64,000 nucleotides of DNA from Ancylobacter sp. SL191 (GTDB lineage: Bacteria; Pseudomonadota; Alphaproteobacteria; Rhizobiales; Xanthobacteraceae). A program made the position numbers and the translations under genes. Shown in pieces: positions 7,272 to 16,392 of the stretch. Location of the stretch: NCBI RefSeq assembly GCF_026625645.1, contig NZ_CP113056.1, forward strand, positions 62,001 through 126,000. Direction: 5' to 3'. The notes beneath the pieces are model-generated. The model made no database searches. It was given only the letters and a program-made list of their open reading frames with translations, and had not been told where the DNA came from. Every line of letters begins with the position of its first letter. The stretch's first letter is position 1.

Positions 7272-8429
7272 TTATCCGACCTCGGCTGGCGCCGCGGGCC
7301 GGGCTACCGGCAGCACCAGGGCGAAGCATGCCCCCTTGCCGTTGCCACCGGGGTCGACCATCAGGTCTCCACCGTGGTTCTGGGCGATCGTCCGTGAAAT
7401 CGCAAGCCCGAGCCCCATGCCGCGACGTTTTGAACTGGCAAAGGCCTCGAAGAGCTTGGGAAGTGCCTCGGGCGCGATGCCGGAGCCGTTGTCCTGCACC
7501 TCGATCCGCACCGCTCCGTCCAGCACCCGCGTGCTGACGCGCAGCGCCGGCTCGCGCGTCAGGGCGGCGGCCTCGATGCCGTTGCGGACGAGATTGACCA
7601 CGATCTGCTGGATCTGCACCGGATCCACCGACACCTCCGGCAGGTTGCCGGAGGTCTCGCGGATGATGCGCACGCGATGGGTCTGGCCGAGCAAGGTGAG
7701 GTCGATCGCCTCGTCGACCAGCGGATCGAGGTTGCGCAGATGCCGCTCGGGATCGCGCTTCTCGACGAATTGCCGCATGCGCTGGATGATGTGGCCGGCG
7801 CGCTCGGCCTCGCCCGCCGCCTTGTCGAGGATGTCGCCGACCATCCTGTTGATGTCGACACCCTTGGAATGGGCCCGGCGGATGGCCTGCAGATAGAGCA
7901 TCAGCGCCGTCAGCGGCTGGTTGAGCTCATGGGCGATGGCCGCGCCCATCTCGTCAATGGCGGAGACGCGGGCGAGATGCACCAGCTCGCTCTGCAAATC
8001 GGCGAGACGCTGCTCGCTTTCCTTGCGCGGGCGCAGATCGCGCAGGATGCCGATGAACTGCCGCCCGTCCGGGGTCGCCGCCTCGCCGACGGAGAGCTCC
8101 AGCGGGAACACCGTACCGTCGGCATGTCGGCCGCGCACCTCGCGGCCGATGCCAATGATCTTCTTCACACCGGTGCTGATGTAGCTGGCGACATACTGGT
8201 CGTGATCGGCCGCATATTCGGTCGGCATCACCAACTTCACGTTCTGCCCGACCGCATCGGCGGCCGCGATGCCGAACATCTGCTCGCATGCCTTGTTGAA
8301 GACGAGGATGCGCGCGCGATCATCAATCACGATAATACCGTCGGCCGCCGTATCGAGCACGGACGCCAGACGCGCATCGGAAACCGTCGGCAGATCGCGC
8401 TGGGCGGGCGACGAACTGAAATCACGCAT
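7272..8429 (-). CDS. fixL: Oxygen-sensing haem PAS histidine kinase FixL
   Basis: 385 residues. A haem PAS domain spans about 20-135. The proximal haem histidine is H76 in DHDQYV and the FG-loop arginine is R96 in IIGIGREV, 20 residues later as between H200 and R220 of Bradyrhizobium FixL. The position equivalent to R206 is serine (S82). The kinase part has the phosphoacceptor H167 in AIAHELNQPL and ATP-binding motifs NLVRNGIEA, DNGSGI and GMGLGLAIS. There are no membrane segments, so this is a soluble FixL like that of Bradyrhizobium rather than the membrane type of Sinorhizobium. Oxygen on the haem shuts the kinase off. Confidence 0.93.
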   Translation of the reverse strand: MRDFSSSPAQRDLPTVSDARLASVLDTAADGIIVIDDRARILVFNKACEQMFGIAAADAVGQNVKLVMPTEYAADHDQYVASYISTGVKKIIGIGREVRGRHADGTVFPLELSVGEAATPDGRQFIGILRDLRPRKESEQRLADLQSELVHLARVSAIDEMGAAIAHELNQPLTALMLYLQAIRRAHSKGVDINRMVGDILDKAAGEAERAGHIIQRMRQFVEKRDPERHLRNLDPLVDEAIDLTLLGQTHRVRIIRETSGNLPEVSVDPVQIQQIVVNLVRNGIEAAALTREPALRVSTRVLDGAVRIEVQDNGSGIAPEALPKLFEAFASSKRRGMGLGLAISRTIAQNHGGDLMVDPGGNGKGACFALVLPVARPAAPAEVG

Positions 8430-8513
8430 GGGGTCAGTCTGCTATCGCCGCCAGCCGGGGGCAACCTGTTCTTTCAACTTCTTACAACGCACGGTCGCGT
8501 TTTCGGCGCGATG

Positions 8514-9716
8514 TTACGTCTTCAGCCACGTCACCAGCCGGTCGGTCGCCTCGGTGATCTGCGCCTCGCCGCGCGCGAAGCACATGCGCAGATAGGCCTC
8601 GCCGCCCGGACCGAAGGCGGTGCCCGGCGCGAGACCGATGCCGGCCTCGTCCACCAGACGCAGAGCGAGGCGCCGTGTGTCGTCCTCGCCATCCACAGCG
8701 AAGAACATGTAGAAGGCGCCGGGCGGGCTGGCGAAGCGCACCCGGTTGGAGGTCGAAAGGCCCTGCGCGACGATATCGCGACCGCGCCGCGCCCGCTCGA
8801 TCTGATGGGTCAGGAAGCTCTCGCCACGTTCCAGCGCGGTCACGCCGGCGCGCTGCATGAAGGCGGCGACGCCGGACGTAGAGTACTGGATGAGGTTCTC
8901 CAGCACCTGCCCGAGCGAGGGATGCGCCTCGATCCAGCCGAGGCGCCAGCCGGTCATCGCCCAGTTCTTCGAGAAGGTCTGCACGAAGAGGATGCGGTCT
9001 TCGGGGTCCATCACCTCATGGAAGGACGGGGCAAGCCCGCCTTCCTCGAAATAGAAGCGGCCATAGATCTCGTCGGCGATGATCCACAGCCCGTGACGGC
9101 GGGCGATGTCGAGCACGCCGCGCAGCGTCTCGGTCGGGGCGACGAAGCCGGTCGGGTTGGCCGGGGAATTGATGAAGATGACGCGCGTACGCGGAGTGAT
9201 CGCGTCCTCGAGCTGGTCGAGGTCGAGCCAGAAACCGCGCGCGGGATCGAAGGACAGCGGCACCGCGATCGGACGGGCGCCGATCACTTCGGCGGCGGCG
9301 GCGGCATTCGGCCAGGAGGGCGACGGAATGAGGATTTCCTCGCCGGCCGAGAGGGTTAGCGCCAGCGCGATCTGGATCGCCTGCATGCCCGAACCGGTCA
9401 CATGATAGCGCTCGAGATCCTCCGGCACGCCATAGACCCGCGTCATATAGGCGGCGATGGCGGCGCGCAGTTCGGGGATCCCGCGCTGCCAGGTGTAGAA
9501 GGTCTCGCCCGCCGCCAGCGCGCGCGTCGCGGCTTCGCTGATGAAGGAGGGGGTCGGCAAATCGCCCTCACCCGCCCAGAGCGGGATGAGGCCCTCGCGG
9601 CGACGCCCATAGTTCATCACCTCGACAATGCCGCTCTCCGGCAAGGCGAGGGCCTGCGGGCGGATATGGTCGAGCAGGGAGGGAGCGGGGCGGAAGGGCG
9701 AGGCGGAGGCCGGCAT
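8514..9716 (-). CDS. PLP-dependent aminotransferase, class I/II
   Basis: 400 residues, fold-type I. Marks are VTGSGMQAIQIAL, the INSPANPTGF motif, the aspartate in IIADEIYGRFYF and the PLP lysine in TFSKNWAMTGWRLGW, with the substrate-carboxylate arginine probably in YLRMCFARG near the C-terminus. The ATG at 9716 (MPASASPF) gives a normal N-terminus, although no strong ribosome site is seen. It resembles aspartate/aromatic-type aminotransferases; amino donor and acceptor cannot be told from sequence. It lies upstream of fixL on the same strand with an 84-base gap, so co-transcription is possible but unproved. Confidence 0.85.
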   Translation of the reverse strand: MPASASPFRPAPSLLDHIRPQALALPESGIVEVMNYGRRREGLIPLWAGEGDLPTPSFISEAATRALAAGETFYTWQRGIPELRAAIAAYMTRVYGVPEDLERYHVTGSGMQAIQIALALTLSAGEEILIPSPSWPNAAAAAEVIGARPIAVPLSFDPARGFWLDLDQLEDAITPRTRVIFINSPANPTGFVAPTETLRGVLDIARRHGLWIIADEIYGRFYFEEGGLAPSFHEVMDPEDRILFVQTFSKNWAMTGWRLGWIEAHPSLGQVLENLIQYSTSGVAAFMQRAGVTALERGESFLTHQIERARRGRDIVAQGLSTSNRVRFASPPGAFYMFFAVDGEDDTRRLALRLVDEAGIGLAPGTAFGPGGEAYLRMCFARGEAQITEATDRLVTWLKT

Positions 9717-9883
9717 GGGAGGCTCATGGAACGCGAAGCGGGGAAGGCAGGATAGCGTATCCGCCTGGCCGCGCCCATGGAGAGGCCCGCCTGGAGCCAT
9801 GAAAAGGCGTGATGCGCGCATTCCTGCGCGCGATCAGTGAGAGCGTGGGGCGGGGGCGCGACAGGCGCCCGCCACCCGTCGCG

Positions 9884-10027
9884 TCAGCCGAGCTGTTCGA
9901 TGATGATGGCCCGGAGCTGCTCACGCGTGAGCAGGCAGGGCTCGGGCTTCCAGTCTTCCGGCGAGCGGGGCTGGGAAGCGGCAAAGGTGGGGCGACGCAG
10001 GGCGCCGCGCGGAGTGGTGGTGGTCAC
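9884..10027 (-). CDS. Small conserved-looking protein, 47 residues
   Basis: A GTG start at 10027 has AGGA six bases upstream and opens a 47-codon frame ending in TGA at 9884. The N-terminal half is basic and low in order (TTTTPRGALRRPTFA); the C-terminal half reads SPEDWKPEPCLLTREQLR, followed by a short IIIEQLG helix. The third-codon GC preference, ribosome site and compact C-terminal motif suggest a real gene. I recall similar short proteins with a W-K-P-E-P-C-x-L motif in Rhizobiales but know no function. It stands alone between the aminotransferase and another small gene. Confidence 0.55.
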   Translation of the reverse strand: MTTTTPRGALRRPTFAASQPRSPEDWKPEPCLLTREQLRAIIIEQLG

Positions 10028-10271
10028 GTGAATCCTAATGCCGGCGCGGGGCCCAACGGGCGCGTGCTCGGCGTTTCTCTCGGAATTGTCAGAAAAAGCA
10101 GCGGCATCACCGAAAGGAGCCGCGCGTGTCGATCAGTCGACCGGCATGATGTAGTGCGTCATTGTGGGCAGAACAAGGCCTCAGTCGGCGGGGCCGCAAG
10201 CTTCAGGCAAGTCTTGCGCATGCCGAGGCGCCTGTCGGGAGGTAAAGGCGTTCCCGCGCCTTGCCCGGGCG

Positions 10272-10481
10272 TCAGCCGATCAAGCGGCGGTATTCTTCGG
10301 CGCGCCGCTCCATATCCTCCGGCGGCGGGAGGCCGGCGTCGCTGATGCCCGCTTCGATTTCGCGAGCAACAACAGGCCAGTAACGCTCCACCGCCGCCGA
10401 TAGGTCGGGGGGGCGCCGCTCCACCGCCAGAAGGTCGACGGTGCAGAGTGCCCGAGCCCTTAGCTCCGTGTTCTGTGTCAT
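10272..10481 (-). CDS. Small hypothetical protein, 69 residues
   Basis: A charged, soluble, mostly helical protein (ERYWPVVAREIEAGISDAG, DMERRAEEYRRLIG) without membrane segments, cysteine pairs or a recognisable motif. The ATG at 10481 lacks a clear ribosome site. It is on the same strand as the 47-residue gene downstream. Function unknown; I rate it probably real because its amino-acid composition looks natural, unlike the basic or alanine-rich translations of the other frames. Confidence 0.55.
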   Translation of the reverse strand: MTQNTELRARALCTVDLLAVERRPPDLSAAVERYWPVVAREIEAGISDAGLPPPEDMERRAEEYRRLIG

Positions 10482-10677
10482 CTCGAAAGGTTAACATGGA
10501 CGGCGCGCGCCGAGTGTCGGCTAGTGGACACTTTCCGCGCCTGTCGCGCGATCGTGTGCCGGGGCGGGCGTAACCATAATCGGCAAAACCGTATCATGAC
10601 ACCTCCGTCGCGGATCGACACGGTCCGCGCCCGCGCCTAGCATGGTGGATAGCAAACCGCCGCTGGAGGATAATCGC

Positions 10678-11067
10678 GTGAAACGTCAATCACTTGCCGC
10701 CATCGCCCTGCTCGGCCTCGCGGTGGCCGGGTGTGCGTCGACGCAGAAGGCGGAGGTCCAGAACAAGGACAATCTGCTCGCCGCCGCCGGCTTCCAGCTG
10801 CGCCCGGCCGACACCCCGGCCCGCATCGCCTCGCTGAAGAAGCTGCCGCCGAACAAGTTTTCCGTGCTGAACAAGAACGGCCAGCCGGTCTTCGTCTATC
10901 CCGATCCGACGATCTGCGGCTGCCTGTATTATGGAACCATGGACAATTACTCGGCCTATCAGCAGCTTGCTCTTCAGCAGCGGCTGGCCAGCGAGCAGGA
11001 AATGGCGGCGATGCTGAACCAGCAGGCCGCCTTTGACTATGCTCCCTGGGGCCCGCCCTTCTATTGA
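10678..11067 (+). CDS. Small lipoprotein of unknown function
   Basis: 129 residues. The GTG at 10678 is favoured by a GGAGGA site seven bases upstream; an in-frame ATG at 10642 would put polar residues before the signal. The N-terminus VKRQSLAAIALLGLAVAGC is a lipoprotein signal with the lipobox cysteine at about residue 19. The mature part has PVFVYPDPTICGCLYYG and a Gln/Ala-rich helix (YQQLALQQRLASEQEMAAMLNQQ), ending in YAPWGPPFY. It should be anchored in the cell envelope. No family function is known to me. It stands alone, converging on the frameshifted dehydratase. Confidence 0.75.
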   Translation: MKRQSLAAIALLGLAVAGCASTQKAEVQNKDNLLAAAGFQLRPADTPARIASLKKLPPNKFSVLNKNGQPVFVYPDPTICGCLYYGTMDNYSAYQQLALQQRLASEQEMAAMLNQQAAFDYAPWGPPFY

Positions 11068-11141
11068 GAGCGTGGCTGGTCAGTGCAGTGAGGTGGACGA
11101 TCAGGCCAATGAGGCCAGTCTGTGCGGTCTGATCTCGCTCA

Positions 11142-12064
11142 TCACTTCCCCCAGCGCAGCACGAGCGGGTCGAGGCGGCCGGCGATCTCCAAGAGCCCCG
11201 CGCGGGTCGCCGGGTGGACGGGGGGAGCGGCGCGCGCAGCGTGTCGTGGCGGATCACCCCGCCCGCCTGCATGAGGATCTTGGCGGCGGCCAGCCCCGCC
11301 TGCCGGTTCTCGTAATTGATCAGCGGCAGCCAGCGCATATAGGCGTCGACCGCCGCCTCGCGATTGCCGGCGACATAGGGGTCGATGATCTGGCGGATGC
11401 CGTCGGGGTAGCCGCCGCCGGTCATCGCCCCGGTCGCCCCGGCGTCGAGATCGGCCATCAGCGTGATCGCCTCCTCGCCATCCCACGGGCCTTCGATCGC
11501 CGCCCCGCCCGCCTCGATCAGCGCCCGCAGCTTGCCCGCCGCCTGCGGCACCTCGATCTTGAAATAAGCGAGGTTCGCGATCTCGGCGGCCATCTTCGCG
11601 AGGAACGGCACCGACAGCGGCGTGCCGGCGACGGGGGCGTCCTGCACCATGATCGGAATGTCGATCGCGTCCGACACGCCCTTGTAGAAGTCGTAGACCT
11701 GCGCCTCCGGCACCCGGAAGGTCGCGCCGTGATAGGGCGGCATGACCATGACCATGGCCGCGCCCATCTCCTGCGCCCGGCGGGACCGCTCGGCGCAGAC
11801 GAAGGTGGAGAAATGCGTCGTGGTGACGATCACCGGCACGCGCCCGGCGACATGCTCCAGCACGGTGCGCATCACCTGGTCGCGCTCGGCATCGGTGAGC
11901 ACGAACTGCTCGGAGAAATTGGCGAGGATGCACAGCCCATGCGAGCCGGCGTCGATCATGAAATCGACGGCGCGCTTCTGGCCCTCCAGATCAAGCCGCC
12001 CCGCGGCATCGAACACCGTGGGAGCGACCGGGAAGACACCGGAATAGCGGGGAGACGCGGGCAT
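11142..12064 (-). pseudogene. L-2-keto-3-deoxyarabonate dehydratase-like (DapA superfamily), frameshifted near the 3' end
   Basis: A DHDPS/NAL-family protein starting at ATG 12064 (AAGG eight bases upstream). It reads GVFPVAPTVFD, CILANFSEQF, MPPYHGATFRVPEAQ, the Schiff-base lysine K169 in YFKIEVP, and EGPWDGEEAI. It closely resembles, from memory, the Azospirillum enzyme that converts L-2-keto-3-deoxyarabonate to alpha-ketoglutarate semialdehyde. After LRAPLPP the frame is lost; the expected ending HPATRAGLLEIAGRLDPLVLRWGK continues in the next frame to a stop at 11142. The switch is at the G run 11220-11225: one extra base would restore a 307-residue protein. Either a sequencing slip or a real lesion. 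Last gene of the sugar-acid operon. Confidence 0.8.
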
Positions 12065-12120
12065 GGTGGGCACCTTGCGAGCAGAACGGGATCAAAGGGT
12101 GAGGACGAGGAAGGCGGGCC

Positions 12121-13095
12121 TCAGGCGGCCGGGCGGAAATCCTCGGTGAGATAGGCGTCGAGAATGCCGGCGAAGCCGTCATCCCCGGTGAAGCCGAGCG
12201 CCAGCGCCCGCGCCGCCGTGAAGGCCTGCGGCCAGCCGCCGACCACGCGCGCCACCACCGGGTCGGGCTGGCGGCGGATCAGTCGCACCGCCGCCTCGCC
12301 AGCATGGGCGCGCAGCGCCTCGATCTGCTCGCCAATGGTGACGGAGACGCCGGGCATGTTGAGGCTGCGGCGGGCGCCGAGCGGGGCGGTGTCGAGCATG
12401 GCTGCGTGCAAGAGATAGCCCACCGCGGCGCGCGGCGAGGCGATCCAGACACGCAGGCTCTCCTCCACCGGCAGCACGGCCTCCACGCCGTTCAGCGGCT
12501 CGCGGATGATGCCGGAGATGAAGCCGGACAGCGCCGCATTGGGCCTGCCGGGGCGCACGCAGATGGTCGGCAGGCGCAGCGCCACGCCGTCGAGAAAGCC
12601 CTTGCGGGAGTAATCCGCCAGCAGGAGCTCACCGATGACCTTTTGCACGCCATAGGAGGAGGCCGGCGCGGTGAGGAAATCATCGTCCACCACCGCCGGG
12701 AAGGGCGTGCCGAACACGGCGAGCGAGGAGGTGTAGATCACGCGCGGCGTGTAACCCTCGACCGCGCGGATCGCCTCGAACAGCGCGCGCGTGCCGTCGA
12801 GATTGATGCGGTAGCCCTCCTCGAAGCGCGCCTCCGCCTCGCCCGAGACGATGGAGGCGAGGTGGAAGATCACCGCCGGCCGCGCGGCGATCAGCCGTTC
12901 CGCCACGCCCGGCGCCGCATAATCGCCGGTGAGCACTTGCGTGGCGAAAGGCAGGCCGGCGGGCGGCACCGCTTCCACCACATCATGCAGCACCGCGCCG
13001 GTGATCGCCTCGCCACCCAGCACGGGATTGCCGGCAAGGCGGCCGAGCAGCTTGCGGCCGATCATGCCGGCCGCGCCGAGAATGAGGATCTTCAT
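12121..13095 (-). CDS. denD: NAD-dependent epimerase/dehydrogenase, D-erythronate dehydrogenase (DenD)-like
   Basis: 324 residues, extended short-chain dehydrogenase. The NAD site is GAAGMIG at 8-14 and the catalytic set includes YTSSLAVFG and YGVQK. FHLASIVSGEAE and LRLPTICVRPGRPN are typical of the DenD group, which oxidises D-erythronate and related sugar acids at C2. It lies in the sugar-acid operon, 15 bases after the aldehyde dehydrogenase stop partner on one side and before the dehydratase on the other, next to a PdxA homologue as in known tetronate pathways. No tetronate kinase is present, so the true substrate may differ. Confidence 0.75.
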   Translation of the reverse strand: MKILILGAAGMIGRKLLGRLAGNPVLGGEAITGAVLHDVVEAVPPAGLPFATQVLTGDYAAPGVAERLIAARPAVIFHLASIVSGEAEARFEEGYRINLDGTRALFEAIRAVEGYTPRVIYTSSLAVFGTPFPAVVDDDFLTAPASSYGVQKVIGELLLADYSRKGFLDGVALRLPTICVRPGRPNAALSGFISGIIREPLNGVEAVLPVEESLRVWIASPRAAVGYLLHAAMLDTAPLGARRSLNMPGVSVTIGEQIEALRAHAGEAAVRLIRRQPDPVVARVVGGWPQAFTAARALALGFTGDDGFAGILDAYLTEDFRPAA

Positions 13096-13109
13096 GAGGC
13101 AGGCTCCGG

Positions 13110-14549
13110 TCAGGCGAGCGTGTAGGCGGTCTTCACCACGGTGTAGAATTCGCGGGCATAGCTGCCCTGCTCGCGCGGCCCATAGGACGAGCCCTTGCGG
13201 CCGCCGAACGGGACGTGGAAATCGACGCCGGCGGTGGGCAGGTTCACCATCACCATGCCGGCCTCGACGTTGCGCTTGAAATGGGTGGCGTGCTTGAGGC
13301 TCGTCGTGCAGATGCCGGCCGAGAGGCCGAACTCGCTGCCATTGGCCACCGCCAGCGCCTCGTCGTAATTCCCGACGCGGATGACAGAGGCGACCGGGCC
13401 GAACACTTCCTCGCGGTTGATGCGCATGGCGGGCGTCGTCTCGGTGAACAGCGCCGGCTGGAGGTAGAAGCCGGGCTTGGCGCGCTCGAGCCGGGCGCCG
13501 CCAAAGGCAAGGCGGCCGCCTTCCTTCGCGGCGAGGGCGATGTAGTCGAGATCCTGCGCGAGCTGGCTCTCATCGACCACCGGGCCGATCTGCGTGGTGG
13601 GGTCGAGCGCGTCGTCCACCTTCAGCGCGGCAAGGCGCTCGGTGAGCGCGGCGATGAAGCGGTCATGAATGGCGTCGGTGACGATGAACCGGCTCGACGC
13701 CGTGCAGCGCTGGCCGGTGGAGAAGAAGGCGCCATTGACCGCACAATCGACGGCCACGGAGAGCTCGGCATCGTCGAGCACCACCAGCGGGTTCTTGCCG
13801 CCCATTTCAAGCTGGACGCGGGCAAAGCGCGCCGCCCCCGCCGCCGCCACGCGTCGGCCGGTGCCGACCGAGCCGGTAAAGGAGATGCCGGCGATGTCCG
13901 GGTGGTCGAGCATGGCCTGCCCGACCTTGGAGCCCGAGCCCATGACGAGGTTGAACACGCCCGCCGGCACGCCGGCGCGGGAAATGATGTCGGAAAGCGC
14001 CCAGGCCGAGCCCGGCACCAGCTCGGCCGGCTTAAAGACGACGCAGTTTCCATAGGCCAGCGCCGGGGCGATCTTCCAGGCGGGAATAGCGATGGGGAAG
14101 TTCCATGGCGTGATGAGGCCGATAATGCCGAGCGGCTCGCGCGTCACCTCCACCCCGACGCCGGGCCGGACGGAGGCCAGCGTCTCGCCGGCAAGGCGCA
14201 GGCACTCGCCGGCGAAGAAGGAGAAGATCTGCCCGGCGCGCGTGACCTCACCGACGCCCTCGGCCAGCGTCTTGCCTTCCTCGCGCGACAGCAGCCGGCC
14301 GAGCTCGTCCTTGCGGGCGAAAATCTCGTCGGCGATCTTCTTGAGGATCTCGTGCCGGGCATAGGGCACGCTGCGCGACCAGGCGGGGAAGGCCGCCTTG
14401 GCCGCCTCGACCGCCGCGTTGAGTCCGGCGGCATCGGTGCGGGCGTAATGGCCGATCACGTCGCCAGTGTCGGACGGGTTGATATTGGCGAGGGCTTCAA
14501 AGCCCTCGACCCATTCGCCGCCGATGAAATTGCGGAACACAGCGCTCAT
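13110..14549 (-). CDS. Aldehyde dehydrogenase, alpha-ketoglutarate semialdehyde dehydrogenase type
   Basis: 479 residues. NAD(P)-dependent ALDH with TPWNFPIAIPAWK, the FTGSVGTGRR nucleotide loop, the general base in LEMGGKNPL and the catalytic cysteine in GQRCTASSR. PFGGRKGSSYGPREQG closes the protein. The ATG at 14549 has AAGGA seven bases upstream. In an operon with a sugar-acid dehydratase and a 2-keto-3-deoxypentonate dehydratase, the expected reaction is oxidation of alpha-ketoglutarate semialdehyde to alpha-ketoglutarate. Family assignment is firm; substrate is inferred from context. Confidence 0.88.
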   Translation of the reverse strand: MSAVFRNFIGGEWVEGFEALANINPSDTGDVIGHYARTDAAGLNAAVEAAKAAFPAWSRSVPYARHEILKKIADEIFARKDELGRLLSREEGKTLAEGVGEVTRAGQIFSFFAGECLRLAGETLASVRPGVGVEVTREPLGIIGLITPWNFPIAIPAWKIAPALAYGNCVVFKPAELVPGSAWALSDIISRAGVPAGVFNLVMGSGSKVGQAMLDHPDIAGISFTGSVGTGRRVAAAGAARFARVQLEMGGKNPLVVLDDAELSVAVDCAVNGAFFSTGQRCTASSRFIVTDAIHDRFIAALTERLAALKVDDALDPTTQIGPVVDESQLAQDLDYIALAAKEGGRLAFGGARLERAKPGFYLQPALFTETTPAMRINREEVFGPVASVIRVGNYDEALAVANGSEFGLSAGICTTSLKHATHFKRNVEAGMVMVNLPTAGVDFHVPFGGRKGSSYGPREQGSYAREFYTVVKTAYTLA

Positions 14550-14575
14550 GGTCAGTCCTTCGCCGCGCGGCGCGG

Positions 14576-15853
14576 TCAGTAGAGGAAGCGCGCGGGCACC
14601 AGCACCAGCGCGGGGAACAGAGTGAGCAGCGCCAGCACGATGAGCTGGGCGATGAGGAACGGCCACACGCCCTTGATGGCGAGCGCCAGATCGACCTTGC
14701 CCACTGCCGAGACGACGTTCAGCACCGTGCCGACCGGCGGGGTGATGAGGCCGATGGCGTTGTTCATCACGAACAATACCCCGAAATAGACCGGGTCAAT
14801 CCCCGACGATTTGACGAGCGGCATCAGCACCGGGGTGAGGATGAGGATGGTGGGGATGAAATCCAGCGCCGTGCCGATGATCACCACCAGCAGCATGATG
14901 ACGATCATCAGCTCGATCGGGTTGTCGCGGAACGGCTCCAGCAGCGCCGTCACCTCGGCCGGGATGTTGGCGATGGCGATGAGATAGGCCGAGACCGAGG
15001 CCGCCGCGACGAGGAACATCACCGCCGCCGTGGTGCGCACCGCCATCAGCATGGCGTGGATGAGCTTGGCCGGGGTCAGTTCGCGATAGACGAAGCTGCC
15101 GACCACCACCGCATAGACCGCCGCCACCACCGCCGCCTCGGTCGGGGTGAAGATGCCGCCCTTGAGGCCGCCAATGATGATGATCGGCAGGCCGAGCGCC
15201 AGCAGCGCGTCGAGGAAGGCGCGGCCCGCCTCGCCCCAACTCTGGCGCGGCAGGATGGCGACCTTGTCGCGCTGCGAGACGATCCACCAGGCAACGGCCA
15301 GCGCGAGGCCGAGCAGCAGGCCGGGCACGATGCCGGTGAGGAACAGCCGAGTGATCGACACGCCGCCGATCACGCCGAACACGATGTAGCCGATGGAGGG
15401 CGAGAGCACCGGGGCGATGATGCCGCCGGAGGCGATGAGGCCGGAAGAGCGCCCGACATCATAACCCGCCTGCCGCATCACCGGCAGCAGCATGGAGGCG
15501 AGCGCCGCCGTGTCGGCAATGGCCGAGCCGGACATGGAGGCGAGCAGGATCGCGGTGATGATGGCGACATAGCCGAGCCCGCCGCGCAGATGGCCGACCA
15601 GCGCCAGGCCGAGATTGACCAGCCGGCGCGACAGGCCGCCGGCATTCATCGCCTCGCCCGCCAGCAGGAAGAAGGGGATGGCGAGCAAAGGGAAGCTGTC
15701 CGCGCCATTGACCATCTGCAGCGCGATGAGCTGCCAGTCGAAGGCGCCGAGATGCCACATCAGCGCGCCGGCGGTGATGATCAGCGCAAAGGCGATGGGC
15801 ATGCCGAGGAAGATCGCGCCCAGAAGGACGAGGGAGAAGATCGCGACGGTCAC
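14576..15853 (-). CDS. dctM: TRAP transporter large permease, DctM family
   Basis: 425 residues with about 12 hydrophobic segments from the first residues (TVAIFSLVLLGAIFLGMPIAFAL) to the last. GSAIADTAALASMLLP and SGGIIAPVLSPSIGYIVFG, and their second-half relatives such as TPPVGTVLNVV, are the hairpin loops of the DctM/elevator fold. It uses sodium gradients to import carboxylates. Its ATG overlaps the dctQ stop by four bases (ATGA), so it is translationally coupled. With DctQ and DctP it forms a complete TRAP system inside the sugar-acid operon. Confidence 0.92.
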   Translation of the reverse strand: MTVAIFSLVLLGAIFLGMPIAFALIITAGALMWHLGAFDWQLIALQMVNGADSFPLLAIPFFLLAGEAMNAGGLSRRLVNLGLALVGHLRGGLGYVAIITAILLASMSGSAIADTAALASMLLPVMRQAGYDVGRSSGLIASGGIIAPVLSPSIGYIVFGVIGGVSITRLFLTGIVPGLLLGLALAVAWWIVSQRDKVAILPRQSWGEAGRAFLDALLALGLPIIIIGGLKGGIFTPTEAAVVAAVYAVVVGSFVYRELTPAKLIHAMLMAVRTTAAVMFLVAAASVSAYLIAIANIPAEVTALLEPFRDNPIELMIVIMLLVVIIGTALDFIPTILILTPVLMPLVKSSGIDPVYFGVLFVMNNAIGLITPPVGTVLNVVSAVGKVDLALAIKGVWPFLIAQLIVLALLTLFPALVLVPARFLY

Positions 15854-16392
15854 GACACGCCCTCCGCCACATTGGGATCCATCGCCGGGCCGCCGGGCCC
15901 ACCGAGGATGACCTCGATGAGATCACCGAGAATGAGCAGGGTGAGACCCACGCCGGAAACCATCGCCGCGGCGTAGACATAGGCGGTGGACAGCTCGGAG
16001 ACCGGCAGCAGATTGCCGAGGTTGAGCAGCGTCTGGTCATAGGCGCCGACCGCCAGCAGCACGGCGCAGGCGAGCGAGAGCAGGTCCGCGACGATGCGGC
16101 AGAGCCAGCGCCCGCCGCGCGGCAGGGCGACGACGAACATGTCGACGCCGAGATGACCCTTCTGCCGCATCACCGTGATGGCGCCGAGGAAGGTGACCCA
16201 GACGAAGAGCAGGCGCGACATCTCGTCGGCGATGGTGATGCCGCTGTCGAAGACATAGCGCAGGACGACATTGCCGAAGACCAGCACGACCATGACGCCG
16301 AGCAGGCCGACCAGCAGCAGCTCGATGCCGCGAAAGCCGAGATCGACGGCGCGCCGCAGCGGGCCGGTCTGAGGGGAGCGGGGCTCAGACAT
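15850..16392 (-). CDS. dctQ: TRAP transporter small permease, DctQ family
   Basis: 180 residues with four hydrophobic helices (LLLVGLLGVMVVLVFGNVVLRY, LLFVWVTFLGAITVM, IVADLLSLACAVLLAVG and VYAAAMVSGVGLTLLILG), the DctQ pattern, including FGNVVLRYVFDSGITIADE and MRQKGHLGVDMF. The ATG at 16392 overlaps the end of the cyclase gene by eight bases; a start further upstream inside that gene is unlikely. It pairs with DctM as the membrane part of the transporter. Confidence 0.9.
   Translation of the reverse strand: MSEPRSPQTGPLRRAVDLGFRGIELLLVGLLGVMVVLVFGNVVLRYVFDSGITIADEMSRLLFVWVTFLGAITVMRQKGHLGVDMFVVALPRGGRWLCRIVADLLSLACAVLLAVGAYDQTLLNLGNLLPVSELSTAYVYAAAMVSGVGLTLLILGDLIEVILGGPGGPAMDPNVAEGVS

Noticed and set aside
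10637..11141. Apparent extension of the deoxyarabonate dehydratase frame to 10637
   Set aside because: The extra 160 or so residues are the out-of-frame tail and antisense of the lipoprotein gene; the true C-terminus is found in the neighbouring frame.
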